Source: Symsagittifera roscoffensis
Lineage: Eukaryota; Xenacoelomorpha; Acoela; Convolutidae
Assembly (NCBI RefSeq): GCF_963678635.1
Contig: NC_087063.1
Location: 16,802,449 to 16,866,448, forward strand
Direction: 5' to 3'
Length of the DNA stretch: 64,000 nucleotides
This document shows, piece after piece, positions 36,153 to 46,107 of this stretch; the stretch's first letter is position 1; each line of letters begins with the position of its first letter. Under the pieces are notes generated by a model. It was not told the DNA's origin, searched no databases, and saw nothing but the letters and a program-made list of their open reading frames with translations. A program made the translations under genes and the position numbers.

Positions 36153-38015
36153 GTAGCTTGCTCAAGATGACTCATACATCATATAATAAAGACCAAAATT
36201 TTTGATGTGAATTATTCATTTTCGACAATTTTTGTTTTCATAATTAATTCCCAAAAGTCAATAACTCTCGTGATAGCATGACAATTTAGCTTGATCTGGA
36301 CTGCCCGATCAGTATATTCCCTGCAGGACGAAGCTCAATCAACTCAACAACATCAAACCACTCACTTCCCTTCCGACTTAGAGACCAAACCCTCAAACAC
36401 TCCAAGGGAGCCGTGGAAGAAAGTGGAGGGGGACAAATCGGTTGACTTCCCAATCTATGAGATTGTGGATTCTTCAGACGACAACGCTACCATTCAGGGA
36501 ACACGTCCGGAGGAAATCAGTACCACCGGTAATGATCTTAAACTAAGACGCTCGAGTCGTAACGTAGGACCTCCTCAATTCTATGGAAAAAGGTTCTATA
36601 TAGATATTATAGACGACAGAGACAACCAACCTGGATCAGCCCTAAACCCAATCTCACTAGACGGCAATACCACAACTACCACTACACAAATTCCTTCGGA
36701 TAAGAAAACTCCGATCTTCAGCATTCATTCGGCGGAAACTACAGCAAGTGCTTTATTGTGACGATTAAGAAATTTTATAGGTTGTTTATTTGTAAACAAC
36801 TTTTGTCCTCATAGCTTTGTTACAAAAGTCAATAATTTCCGAGATAACTTGAAGATGTAGCTTGTTCAGGATGACTCATACATCATATGATGAAGATTCA
36901 ATGTTGTTTTTCGACTCAAAGCACTTTGAACTTCATAAGTAGGTCCAAAAAGAACGGTTTTTGAGATAAAGTGATAATCTATATTCAATGGATGACTCGT
37001 AAATCTTAAAATGAAAACGGATCAAATTTTCAAGGTTAAATTTCAATTCAAACTACTTTCTCAATGAGTATCTACAGAATTTAATAACTTTTGAAATAAT
37101 CTGAGGATGTAGTAGCCTGGTGTGGATGACTCCATCTTATGATAAAGATAAACAATCAAAAAAAATTTAACTCCAGTTCCATTTTTCTTCATAAATATGT
37201 CTAAAAAGTCAAAAAAAAAAATTTGAGCTAACATGATCATTTAGTTGTCAAATGAAAATGTTCAAGTGTTTCATGATTTGTGTAAGACCAAATTGCATTT
37301 TTTCTTGCTAACCGTCTTGGTTATGGGCAAAACTTAGCACCTTTTCAGCATTTATCAAAATTATAGACAAAAACACGTTTATTATTAAAACAAAAAATCA
37401 GCAGCCTTGTTTATGAATTCAACCTTCAGCTTTTTGTTTAACTAAGAAACAATCATTTAGTTTATGAAATCAATTTCAGCTTTCGAAAAACCATGTCATC
37501 TGAAATCTCGTTCCACAGCGTCGAAATGCAAAATTTCATAAAATTTTGTATTCAGCCAAATACACTTAAGGTATTGACATAGCTTTAGAATAATCTATCA
37601 TTTGAAGCTGTAGTAACAAACACAGATAGGTATAACTTTTACTGCTTTGTTTAAGAGGGAGTTAATCTGTTAGCTCGGTTTAACTTTAATTCTGTCCTAG
37701 TTTAACGGGTTGAATAAATCTTTTTATTATCGTGTTCACAGCCTTCAGTATAACGTTTAATTCCACGGGTTAACATGTAATCATAGAAATAGCGTTCTTA
37801 GTTGCCTTCTTATATGTTTGTGCCTGTGATAACTGGTATCAATCTGCAAAAGGTTGATCTCACTATTTATAAATTCCAAACCGTACCTCGAAGATAATTT
37901 GTTGCTCAACATAGTCAGCTAAAAATAAGCTAAGTTGCTCCCAAACTGAAATTAAACCAAAACTAAAATGGCCTGGACAAAAATCCTTGATTCAATCTTC
38001 TGATAGAATAACGTT
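36153..38015 (+). mobile_element. Dispersed repeat, copy 2, right piece, with a retroelement fragment inside
   Basis: It continues the right zone of the dispersed repeat from GTAGCTTGCTCAAGATGACTC to CTTCTGATAGAATAACG, aligning with 14.15-15.33 kb. At 36,291-36,760 a piece of retroelement pol tail replaces about 15 bp of the repeat, between TGATCTGGA and TTATTGTGACGATT. The flanks of the fragment are otherwise continuous with uninterrupted units such as 28,597-28,640. Confidence 0.6.
36300..36761 (+). pseudogene. Truncated pol-tail fragment, duplicate of 16.3-16.75 kb
   Basis: It is almost identical to 16,300-16,750 but ends at CAGCAAGTGCT and has no untranslated region or LTR. An upstream portion (SDLETKPSNTPREPWKK) is readable in frame with the RRSSRNVGPPQFYG part, so the 16.4 kb copy also began upstream of its first ATG. 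The shared left junction with the repeat shows both come from one fusion event. Confidence 0.65.
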
Positions 38016-39189
38016 AGTTTTTTTCGAAATTTTCCAATTCTGGAGTGAGATGTGCGAAGGCGCACCGTTTCTTCGGTACTCTCTTCAGAAGTTTCTTGAG
38101 TCCTTCAAGACAAAAAAGATCTTCTATGACTTCGTCAACGTGCGGCAGTACACACGAGACGACATAGTCTACAATCATGTGGTGTGGCTTCAGATGGAGG
38201 TAAAGCGAGCACTGACGGATGGATCTGGATTGAAGGTACTCTTGGAGGAATATCCGGATGTCGCCGATTTCTGCTAGTTTTCGGGCTACAAAGAGTCAAT
38301 GATGGCTCCCTGATGCGACCCCACAATTTCGTGGACGGGGGCCCGATAGCCAATCTTTCTGTGAAGTATAAACTGTTTTTATCTTCCCTCACTATCCAAT
38401 AAATCCAAAAAAAATCCTTAATCTATTCCGAAAATTCATAAACAAAATAAAACCATCAGTTTGTACTAAATTGATTTTTGTTATCAAGTTTTCCGGAGTT
38501 GATTGAGGAAAACCGTAAAGAATACATATAAGAAGTACTACCATGTCATAAGTTGTAGCAATCGAGAATCAAACAAAAGAAATCGCGTTTGAACTTGTCA
38601 TTGAACAATCAAGGAGTCTCAAATCAAAGAACGATCAAAAACTGTCATTGTTAAATTTTACTTATAATCTGTTTAAACAAACTTGCTTAGTCTACTCATA
38701 GTTACTATGTTCAGACCAATTCAATTTTTTTATCGAGATGGTTTAGTAAGAGTAATGCTTCGGTCATATGCAAGCCGTTAGGAAACAATCAGTAACTTTA
38801 AGAGCTAATTTTTGCGTACTGATTCTGTTCGAGTTTTGCTGAAAACAAATTTTCTTGATCAGGTCTGACTGCATTTTCAGAAGTCTTGCAACGCTAGATT
38901 TACAGCTTTCAAAATCAACTTACATCACTCTACAATTTTTAGGTCTAATAGCTTTCCAATTTGGTATATGAAATATTTGCACAAGTAAATTAAGTTCATA
39001 TACCCACTCAGTTTCCCAGCGTATTTTCTACCACAATTCTCTAGTATCCACTTTTGGAAAAAGCAGTGGTCAAGGATTTACATGTATATTGGTACCGGAA
39101 AATTATTAATTCCACGTCGTAATTTTGGAATGATATTGAGTGCAGATCGCTCAACTCATATTAAGCCGAACCGAACCGTAATGGCTATT
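38016..39189. other. Mostly noncoding, with an exon-like patch at 38.04-38.40 kb
   Basis: At 38,041-38,277 the base composition turns balanced, and a + strand frame reads FLESFKTKKIFYDFVNVRQY and DDIVYNHVVWLQMEVKRALT before a TAG. AATAAA follows at 38,399. It looks like the last exon and short 3' UTR of some gene, possibly a captured or retro-copied fragment. I do not recognise the protein and the minus strand is also open. From 38.4 to 39.19 kb there is only AT-rich sequence without recognisable features. Confidence 0.35.
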
Positions 39190-39365
39190 GTTTGAGGTTT
39201 CACATAATGACTATTAGTTGTAAAAGAATACATGGTGACAATTAGGATTTTTACATGGTGACCATTGCTGATCAATTTATACATGATGACAATTATGATC
39301 TAAACCTAATGGTCATCTATGACTGACACCCCCCATCATAGTGTACTATATGCATACTACCCATA
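39190..39365 (-). repeat. Reversed fragment of the TGTCACCATG repeat zone
   Basis: On the minus strand it carries TAGTACACTATGAT, GATGACCATTAGGT, ATCAATTGTCATC-like and repeated GTCACCATGTA words in the order of 13,440-13,560. Only the central zone is present. It abuts the 5' LTR remnant of the BEL/Pao element. Confidence 0.6.
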
Positions 39366-39371
39366 GAATTT

Positions 39372-39548
39372 CATGCGCGGAAGTTATAAAGCTTAAATAC
39401 TGACAGATTTTTGAAATTGTTGAGAACGCTTTTGAATTCAATTTAATTGGAAAAAAATTACCTTATTTTTTCAGATATTATTTATTCAATGTTGACCTGT
39501 TTAAAATTGCCGATAACTTACAATGTTGTAGCAGGTTTTTTAGCCCGA
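39372..39548 (+). repeat. 5' LTR remnant of the BEL/Pao element
   Basis: Shared with the 3' LTR: GAAATTGTTGAGAACG-like, TTATTTTTTCAGATRTTATTTA, TTTAAAATTGCCGATAACTT, GCAGGTTTTTTAGCCCGA. The first ~25 bp and an internal ~75 bp present in the 3' LTR are absent here. Confidence 0.75.
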
Positions 39549-39639
39549 CCTTTACATGAGTGCATCACATTTTTGTTCCACCGACCCGGACAAGAGGGCG
39601 GCTAAAAAAAAATTGATTCATCCACCGTCCATGATGGAT

Positions 39640-41590
39640 CAATTTACGCTGTAGGTATGCTCTGGGCAGAGCAGAGAGAAACTGTCATGTTGCCAGACAA
39701 TTACTATTCAACTTTGGTTCAGCTAAAATCTTTATAAAAACGTCTAGCAAAAGATCCTCAATTAGGGAAGCAGTACTCAAAAACTATTGAAGAGAATTTG
39801 AGCAAGGGATACGTGAGTCCTGTTCCTCTCTATGTTTGATCAAACCGCTGCATACGCGAGTTTAAAGGGATGTTCCGACAAGTTAGAGTCTTTCCAATGA
39901 CCGACCTGCTCTTCGTTTTCTGTGGCGGAGGCACCCAGTCGATGTGGTTGTACGCCAGTACTCCAGACATATTTTTGGTGCAAGTGATTCTCCGACGTGT
40001 GCAAATTATGCATTACAACGGACTGCAATGGATAATCAGGCGATGTTCCCTGATGCAGCGTCCGCAGTCCTTTAGAAATTTTATATGGACGACTACCTAG
40101 ACTCCATTGATGATCCAGAAATTGCGTTTAAACTGAGTCAAGAGTTAAATACTTTGTTAGCTCTAGGTGGCTTTAGGCTAAACAACTTCAGAAGTAACAT
40201 AACCTAAATTATAAAATAAACCCGCCTGAAAGCGCTCCGCAACAAGAAAGTAAAAGTTTGTAAATTGTGGAGATAAGTCGTCACATGTTCATGGCTTGAA
40301 GTGGGACCATATCAGCACAAAAATTCTTGCCTGGCACTCTGGTTTGCCATCTTTAGGAAAAATGAATATAAAGCTCAGATAATTCACCGCACCAGTTGAA
40401 TGTGTCGAATTACACATGTTCGGTGACAGCCCGTCTGAAAACTTACTCGAAAGACAAGTTTCCTTCGTCTCTGGGAAAGCAAGAGTCATGCCCATGAAAG
40501 CGCTTTCCATCCCGAAGCTTGAAATGCAGGCGCATTAGCGGCTACCCGTGATTGAAGGAAGATATCCTCAAAGCTCTCACCATTCCTGTGTCGAAAACGT
40601 TCATGTGGACTGACAGCACCACTGTACTCCAGTGGTTAAACTCTGAAAGTAAGCAACGAACTTTCGTGGCAAACCGGATCATAAAATTCTGGAAAAAAAC
40701 GACCGTATACCAGTGGTTTCAAGTCTTGAGTAGGGACAACCCTGCTGATACAGGAACCAGAGGAATCTCAGCGGAGTCCTTAAAAAGCAGTAGCTGGGTG
40801 AACGTGCCAAGTCTATTGAAAAATTGCAAGTGGCCTTTCAAACCAAGCATTGAAGTACTTAGAAGAATTGGCCTAGCTGGTACCGCGTGTGACCTTAATG
40901 AGGGCTTAGAGCAAGGCTCTAACTTTACAAACGTACAAAAACAGAAAGAACCCACTTTAACTGCAATAGAAGAATTCAGCTGTTTTCGTATACTCCAGCG
41001 AGTGGTTGCGTTCCTGCTCAGACTGAGCCCGAAACACCGTCCCTACCTCACTAAAGTCAAGAAAACAACCGATCCGGCCGAAGTAGAAACCGCTAAACAA
41101 CGACTTTTGTTGCTTTCCCAAAAGGAATCATTTGAGGCGGAATATTAACTCCTGTCCACCGACAAAAACCATCAGGAAGTCTAGCCGTATCGCTCAGTAT
41201 GCACCATATTGGTGCTGCCTGCTTCATTAGTTCAATCGGGCGAATTCGGCACCTAGTTTAAACTGAATATGACACAAAACACCCAATAATCCTCGATGGA
41301 AGGCAAATTCTCGTGATATTGTTTGTAACTGATATTCACTATCGTTATCAGCACCACTTTTTGGACTATCTACGAGCTGTTATTCACTTAGAGTCACACC
41401 TATGGTGGCAGAGCCTCCAGTTTACAGGCTTGGTTACCGCCAGTCTCCCTTCAAAAATTGTGGAGATGATTATTTTGAACCTTTTTACGTTTCAATCAGG
41501 GAGAGTTCTCAGAAGCGATGGTTCTTCCTTTTTACATGTATGACCACAAGGGCTATAAATATTGAGATGCACCATCACTACAGTTTGTGA
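39640..41590 (+). pseudogene. BEL/Pao pol: RT, RNase H and start of integrase (broken)
   Basis: The stretch reads in shifting frames. LPDNYYSTLVQLKSL and EENLSKGYVSPVPL (about 39,690-39,835) begin the RT. The catalytic FYMDDYLDS lies at about 40,079-40,105, followed by LALGGFRLNNF. HMFGDSPS-like and ALSIPKLEMQA (about 40,420-40,535) mark the segment before RNase H. A 198-codon open piece (40,552-41,148) contains FMWTDSTTVLQWLNSES and RDNPADTGTRG, hallmarks of Pao-family RNase H. After 41,150 come integrase N-terminal pieces and NCGDDYFEPFYVS, the first catalytic Asp region. The segment stops at the satellite insertion at about 41,590. Confidence 0.85.
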
Positions 41591-43899
41591 ATTTCAAAAT
41601 TTGTTAGTTTTTTTTATATTTAAGTTATTTTAAAAAACGAAAAAATCATAAAAAAACGCCATATCTCGAAAACCAAAAGGATTTAGCCATCAGACTTGGA
41701 CGCTAGATTTGCAAGCCCCGAGGGTACCCTGATAGCATCCCACTATAGGGTTGAGAAGCCGCTGAGTTCATGTATAACTAGCGCATTACTCGCACCTACG
41801 GCGCTTCAAATAGATCGTTGAACGTTAAAAGAGCTTCCTAAAACATGCACTAAAATACATATTGCAACCGTGAAGATAAACTGGGCTCATGTATCAGGCG
41901 TTTCTACTTCATAAAAAACGCCACATCTCGGAAACCTAAAGTAAAGTCTTTGAGCAGTCACATTTGGAGGGAAGAACCGCAACCCCTGAGTGTACCCTGA
42001 CTGCAACCCACTATGGGGTTGCGAATTTCAAGTTCCATTCAATTTTTTATATCTAAATTTTTTAAAAACCGATAAATTCAGAAATCATAAAAACACCGTC
42101 AAAAACCAAAATAATTTGAGCAGTCATACTTGGAGGCCAGAATTGCAATCCTTGAATGTACCCCGACAGCACGATACTATAGGGTTGAAAAATTCGAGTT
42201 CGGTTAGTTTTTTCTAAGTTTTTTGAAAAAAAAATCATTAAAAAAACGCCATTTTTCGGAAAGCACAACTAGTTGAGCAGTCAAATTTGAACGCTAGATT
42301 GCAGCCCCTTAGTGTATCCTGATAACAACCCCCCTATAGGTTTGAGAATATCAAGTTCCATTACTTTTGTTAAATCTAAGTTTTTTTTTAAAAATCAATG
42401 AATTCAAAAAATCATTAAAAAATACCATACTCAAACAACCAAAATAATTTGAGCAGTCAATTTTGGAGGCCAGATTTGCAACCCCTGGGTGTACCCTGAA
42501 AGCATCGCATTACAGGGTTGATAATTTCAAGATAGGTTAGTTTTCCTTAGATACAAGTTTAAAAAAACATGAAAAAATTCATAAAAACGCCATATCTCGA
42601 AAACCAAAATGATTTAGCCGTCAGAATTGGACTCTGGATTTGCAAGCCCTGAGGGTACCGTGATAGCTCCCCACTATAGGGTTGAGAAATTCAAGTTCGG
42701 TTAGTTTTTTATATCTAAATTTTTGAAAAAAAAATCATAAAAAAAACGCCATAACTCGAAAACCAAAATGATTTAAGCTTTCAAACTTGGATGCAATATT
42801 TGCAAACACCTAGTGTACCCTAACAGCAGCCCACTATAGGGTTCAGAATATCATGTTCGGTTAGTTTTATTATTATATAAGTTTTCGAAGAAAAAAAATC
42901 AACAAATCAGAAAAAAACACCATATCTCGAATACCAAAAAAATTTGAGCACTCAAACTTGGCCGTCAGACTTTCAAACCCTGAAGTTATACCCTGGTCGT
43001 GACACACTATAAATTTTCACCTAGTGTACCCTAACAGCAGCCCACTATAGGGTTCAGAATATCATGTTCGGTTAGTTTTATTATTATATAAGTTTTCGAA
43101 GAAAAAAATCAACAAGTCAGAAAAAAACACCATATCTCGAATACCAAAAAAATTTGAGCACTCAAACTTGGACGTCAGACTTTCAAACCCTGAAGTTATA
43201 CCCTGGTCGTGACAACTATAAATTTCAAACTCAAATTTTTTTTTTAAACTAAGTTTTTGAAAAAAAAAATAGAAAAATCATGAAACAAGCCACATCCCGA
43301 AAACCGAAAAGATTTGGGCCGTCAAACTTGGACGCTAGATTTGCAGCCCCTGAAAGTACCCTGATATCACACCACAATAGGGTGGAGAAATTCAAGTTCG
43401 GTTAGTTTTTTTTATCTAAAGGTTTTGAAAAAAAAATGAAAAAATAAAAAAACGCTATATCTCGAAAACTAAAAAGATTTCAGCCGTTATACTTGGACGC
43501 TAGATTTGCAGCCTTTGAGTGTATCCAGAAAGCACCCCACTATAAGGTTGAGAAACTCGAAATTAGCTCAGTTAAGTTTGAAATAAAAGCTGATAGTTTT
43601 ACGTTGCGAATAAAGGAGAAAATGTGTGAGTTAAATTTTGAAACGCTGACTGAGTAAACTTTTCCGCCCTTGCAAGGTTTGGCCTTTTAACAGACCAACA
43701 TAGGGACCTCTTAAACATTTGCCAAATGAAATTTTTTAAGCGTTTTAATATACGATTTAGCTTAAACGTGCAAAAACACTTTCGTTAAACCTGTAAAAAA
43801 TAATACGTTGAAAAAGTTTAAACAGGCGAACAGAGTTCTCTTAAACATGTCAACAAAGGGACCTCTTAAACATGTGTCACATGAAACGCCAATTAAACA

Positions 43900-43930
<31 letters not shown>

Positions 43931-43942
43931 TATAGATAGATA
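41590..43942 (+). mobile_element. Satellite-bearing mobile element (copy C) inserted in the BEL integrase
   Basis: It interrupts the integrase frame between MHHHYSL and the resumed GNERLVARRGTPSVIW. It contains one partial monomer (41,590-41,760), then the 5' motif CTAGCGCATTACTCGCACC followed by TACGGCGC at 41,778, then about ten monomers that are clearly diverged from those at 18.7-27.5 kb. The conserved 3' tail follows (43,670-43,900), ending in AATTAAACAATAGATAGATA and a GATA run. A 211-bp direct duplication (42,807 and 43,018) lies inside. The partial monomer before the 5' motif suggests two nested or tandem insertions. Confidence 0.7.
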
Positions 43943-43945
43943 GAT
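43899..43945 (+). repeat. (GATA)n microsatellite at the element's 3' end
   Basis: It is about eleven GATA units with one TATA interruption. The same position in copy B carries only two units (27,798-27,807), so the tract expanded after insertion or differs by source. Confidence 0.9.
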
Positions 43946-44625
43946 GGGAAACGAAAGACTCGTTGCCCGTCGCGGCACTCCATCAGTGATTTGGTCCGAT
44001 AACGGCACCAACTTCCTGGTAGCCGAAAAAGAATTGTATTCAGTCGTGGAACGCACAAGCACCGGCAGAGCTGGCAAAAAAGGGCACTAAAAGGAAACTC
44101 AACCCTTCGGAAACCTCGCATCACGGTGGTTCATGGGAACGTCTCGTTTGGTGTTGTTAAAGAGTTTCTACGCAATAATAGGAAGTAGAAAACTCACTCC
44201 CGAAGTTCTTGAAACAACATTCTCTCGTAGAACAATCACTGAACGCCTCGCCTTATAAAATCAGTAAGTCCCGATGGCTTTGTGGTGTTAACTCTTAATC
44301 AGTTTTTGTTAGGCCGAAATGGTACTAGCCTCCCTTCTCTCACTTTCCAGGAGCACTTCGATCGTCGAAAGCAATATATACGAGCGCAAAGCTACGCCAA
44401 CGCAATTTGGAGTCGTTGGCTTCGAGATTATGTGCCAGCCCTGAATAACGCATAAGTGCCACTTCGATAGTACCGTTAATAAAAAAGGGGGATTTAGTGT
44501 GGATTGCTGACGAACGCAGCCCAAGGAGACACTACCCTTTGGCTCGTATTAAAACCTTCAAATACGGAAAAGACAAAATAGCCCGATTCGCCGTAGTCAC
44601 GATTCGCTCCTGGAGCTAACTCGAC
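43943..44625 (+). pseudogene. BEL/Pao integrase, C-terminal half (broken)
   Basis: It begins with GNERLVARRGTPSVIWSDN followed by GTNF, carrying the second catalytic Asp. Further pieces in shifted frames are NLASRWFMGTSRL-like and GSRKLTPEVLETTF (about 44,190). The 44,300-44,620 part has segments equivalent to the FLLGR..., RRKQYIRAQSYANAIWS, WIADERSPRGHYPLARI and GKDKIARFAVV regions that end BEL/Pao polyproteins. At least four frameshifts are visible. Confidence 0.85.
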
Positions 44626-44671
44626 CGGGCGTAGAACTCGCACCCGTTTTCGCTCGTTTGGGGGCGGAGGA

Positions 44672-44940
44672 TGTTCGCGCTTAAATTAATGACGTCATTA
44701 ATGGCGCGAAGGTTATAAAACTTAATATAGATTTTGATCGACGGCCTTGAATTACTGGTTTGTCCGATTAAAGTCAGTTTGTCATCAAAAATGTTGGCAG
44801 TTTGAGATTGTTGAGAACGTTTTCGAATTAATGTAAACCGGAAAATATTGACCTTACTTTTTCAGATGTTATTTATTGAAGGTTGATGTGTTTAAAATTG
44901 CCGATAACTTACAGTGTTGAAGCAGGTTTTTTTAGCCCGA
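44672..44940 (+). repeat. 3' LTR of the BEL/Pao element
   Basis: It starts TGTTCGCGCTTAAATT right after the purine-rich GGGGGCGGAGGA. Homology with the 5' remnant ends at AGCCCGA (44,940). It contains the 18-bp palindrome ATTAATGACGTCATTAAT (44,685-44,702), which includes a consensus CRE site, TGACGTCA. Confidence 0.75.
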
Positions 44941-45898
44941 GTCCAACCCAATCTTTTAGCCCGTGCTTAGCAAGGGTTTTCTAACGATTTTTCATTTATT
45001 AACTTTTGGCAATTCTGGATAGCATTGTGAGAAAACTTGGGGAACCAAGAGTCACCGAAAACAGCTCAAAGAAAGCAGTCAATTGAAACTATTCAGAGGC
45101 GAAACTGCAAATCTCGGTTCATCGCTTTAACATTTTTGCGTATAAATTGGAATGTACTTAGCTTAAGGCAACCACACTAACTTTGCCAACTAAAAATTGG
45201 AATGAAAATAACCCATCTGAACAAAAATTATGCAGTCCACAAATCTCGCGAAGGACAGACTTGGAAGTTTACTGAAAAAGAATTTCAATTTATTTTTTGT
45301 ATTCGGCTGGAAAATCTGAAAATTACCATCCACATTTTAAACTAGATGTCAATCACACTTTTCGTGACCTTTACGCTTTTGATGTTCAATAGTGGAGTTT
45401 GCCTTCCTTTTTACAAAAGTTACCTAAGCTTAAAAAGGAATCTAAAGTCCAACCGCGAAAAATCAAATTTGAGCATGAACAAATTGTAAAACTTTTCCTG
45501 AATAAAAAATCATCGCGACCTATATACAAGATTCTTCACTACGTTCATCAACACCTGCATCAAAAGTGTTCACTTCTTATTAACCAAATTTCTGAGCATA
45601 TGCTAATCAAATTACCAATGCTTCCCTATTGCAAAAGTACCAATAAAACTTGCTACATGGTGAGAAAAAAGCAGCTTCGCATAAAGAGCAGCGAGTTTTG
45701 TTTATAGCTCTCAATAAATTTGGTGACAAAATTTTTGGACAATTGAAGCCTAATTTTAGCATTTAGACGTTTTCGGCTGGTCCGATAATTTATCCCACGG
45801 TAGGTGTTTCCTTTCATTTTTTTACGAATCCGAGACTTAACACCAGCAAATCGATGACCTCCAAAATTTCGACATCCAAGGCTGAAAGGTCACTATTT
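44941..45898. other. Noncoding stretch; part recurs at 50.93-51.20 kb
   Basis: No gene is supported. About 45,280-45,550 (AATCTGAAAATTA, ACGCTTTTSATG-like, GTTTGCCTTCCTTTT, AAAGTCMAACCGCGAAAAA) is repeated at 50,930-51,200 in the same orientation. A 102-codon open frame at 45,399-45,707 falls mostly in this repeat and shows no motif. Confidence 0.5.
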
Positions 45899-46107
45899 GG
45901 CTCTTTTTCCTTCTACCCCCTCCTCCGCCCCGCGTCACATAAGCATCAATTTTATGGTGAAATGACTAGTTTTAAAAGATTACTTATGAAGACCAAATTT
46001 GTTTGTCATGGCCTAATTAGTCCGCATGCCAATTTTTGCAACAACCTGACAATGTGAACGGATGAATTAATTTTAAAAGTTTGCAGGATGGGAAAGGTAA
46101 AAGAGCC
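45899..46107 (+). mobile_element. hAT-like MITE, copy 1
   Basis: It is 209 bp with terminal inverted repeats GGCTCTTTTTCC and a one-base-shortened GGTAAAAGAGCC. It is flanked by 8-bp target duplications CACTATTT and CACCATTT (one mismatch). The interior is shared with 50,710-50,913 (GCATCAATTTKATGGTG, ATTATGAAGACCAAA, GTTTGYCATGGCC, TTAGTCCG). There is no coding capacity. The 8-bp duplication points to hAT or P superfamily. Confidence 0.8.

Larger units (their letters stand above)
39372..44940 (+). mobile_element. Decayed BEL/Pao LTR retrotransposon
   Basis: Remnant LTRs lie at 39,372-39,548 and 44,672-44,940. Between them are broken BEL/Pao RT, RNase H and integrase segments in the expected order. 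Gag and protease are missing; only about 90 bp separates the 5' LTR from RT sequence. A 2.35-kb satellite-bearing element (41,590-43,942) splits the integrase. Many stops and frameshifts show that it is long dead. Confidence 0.85.

Noticed and set aside
38135-38392. 85-codon minus-strand frame
   Set aside because: It is antisense to the exon-like patch, with no motif or better composition on this strand.
43762-44124. Minus-strand frame rich in YLSIYLSI
   Set aside because: It is a translation of the GATA microsatellite and antisense integrase.
45399-45707. 102-codon plus-strand frame
   Set aside because: It lies mainly in a noncoding repeat shared with 50.93-51.20 kb, where the frame is not kept, and it shows no motif.
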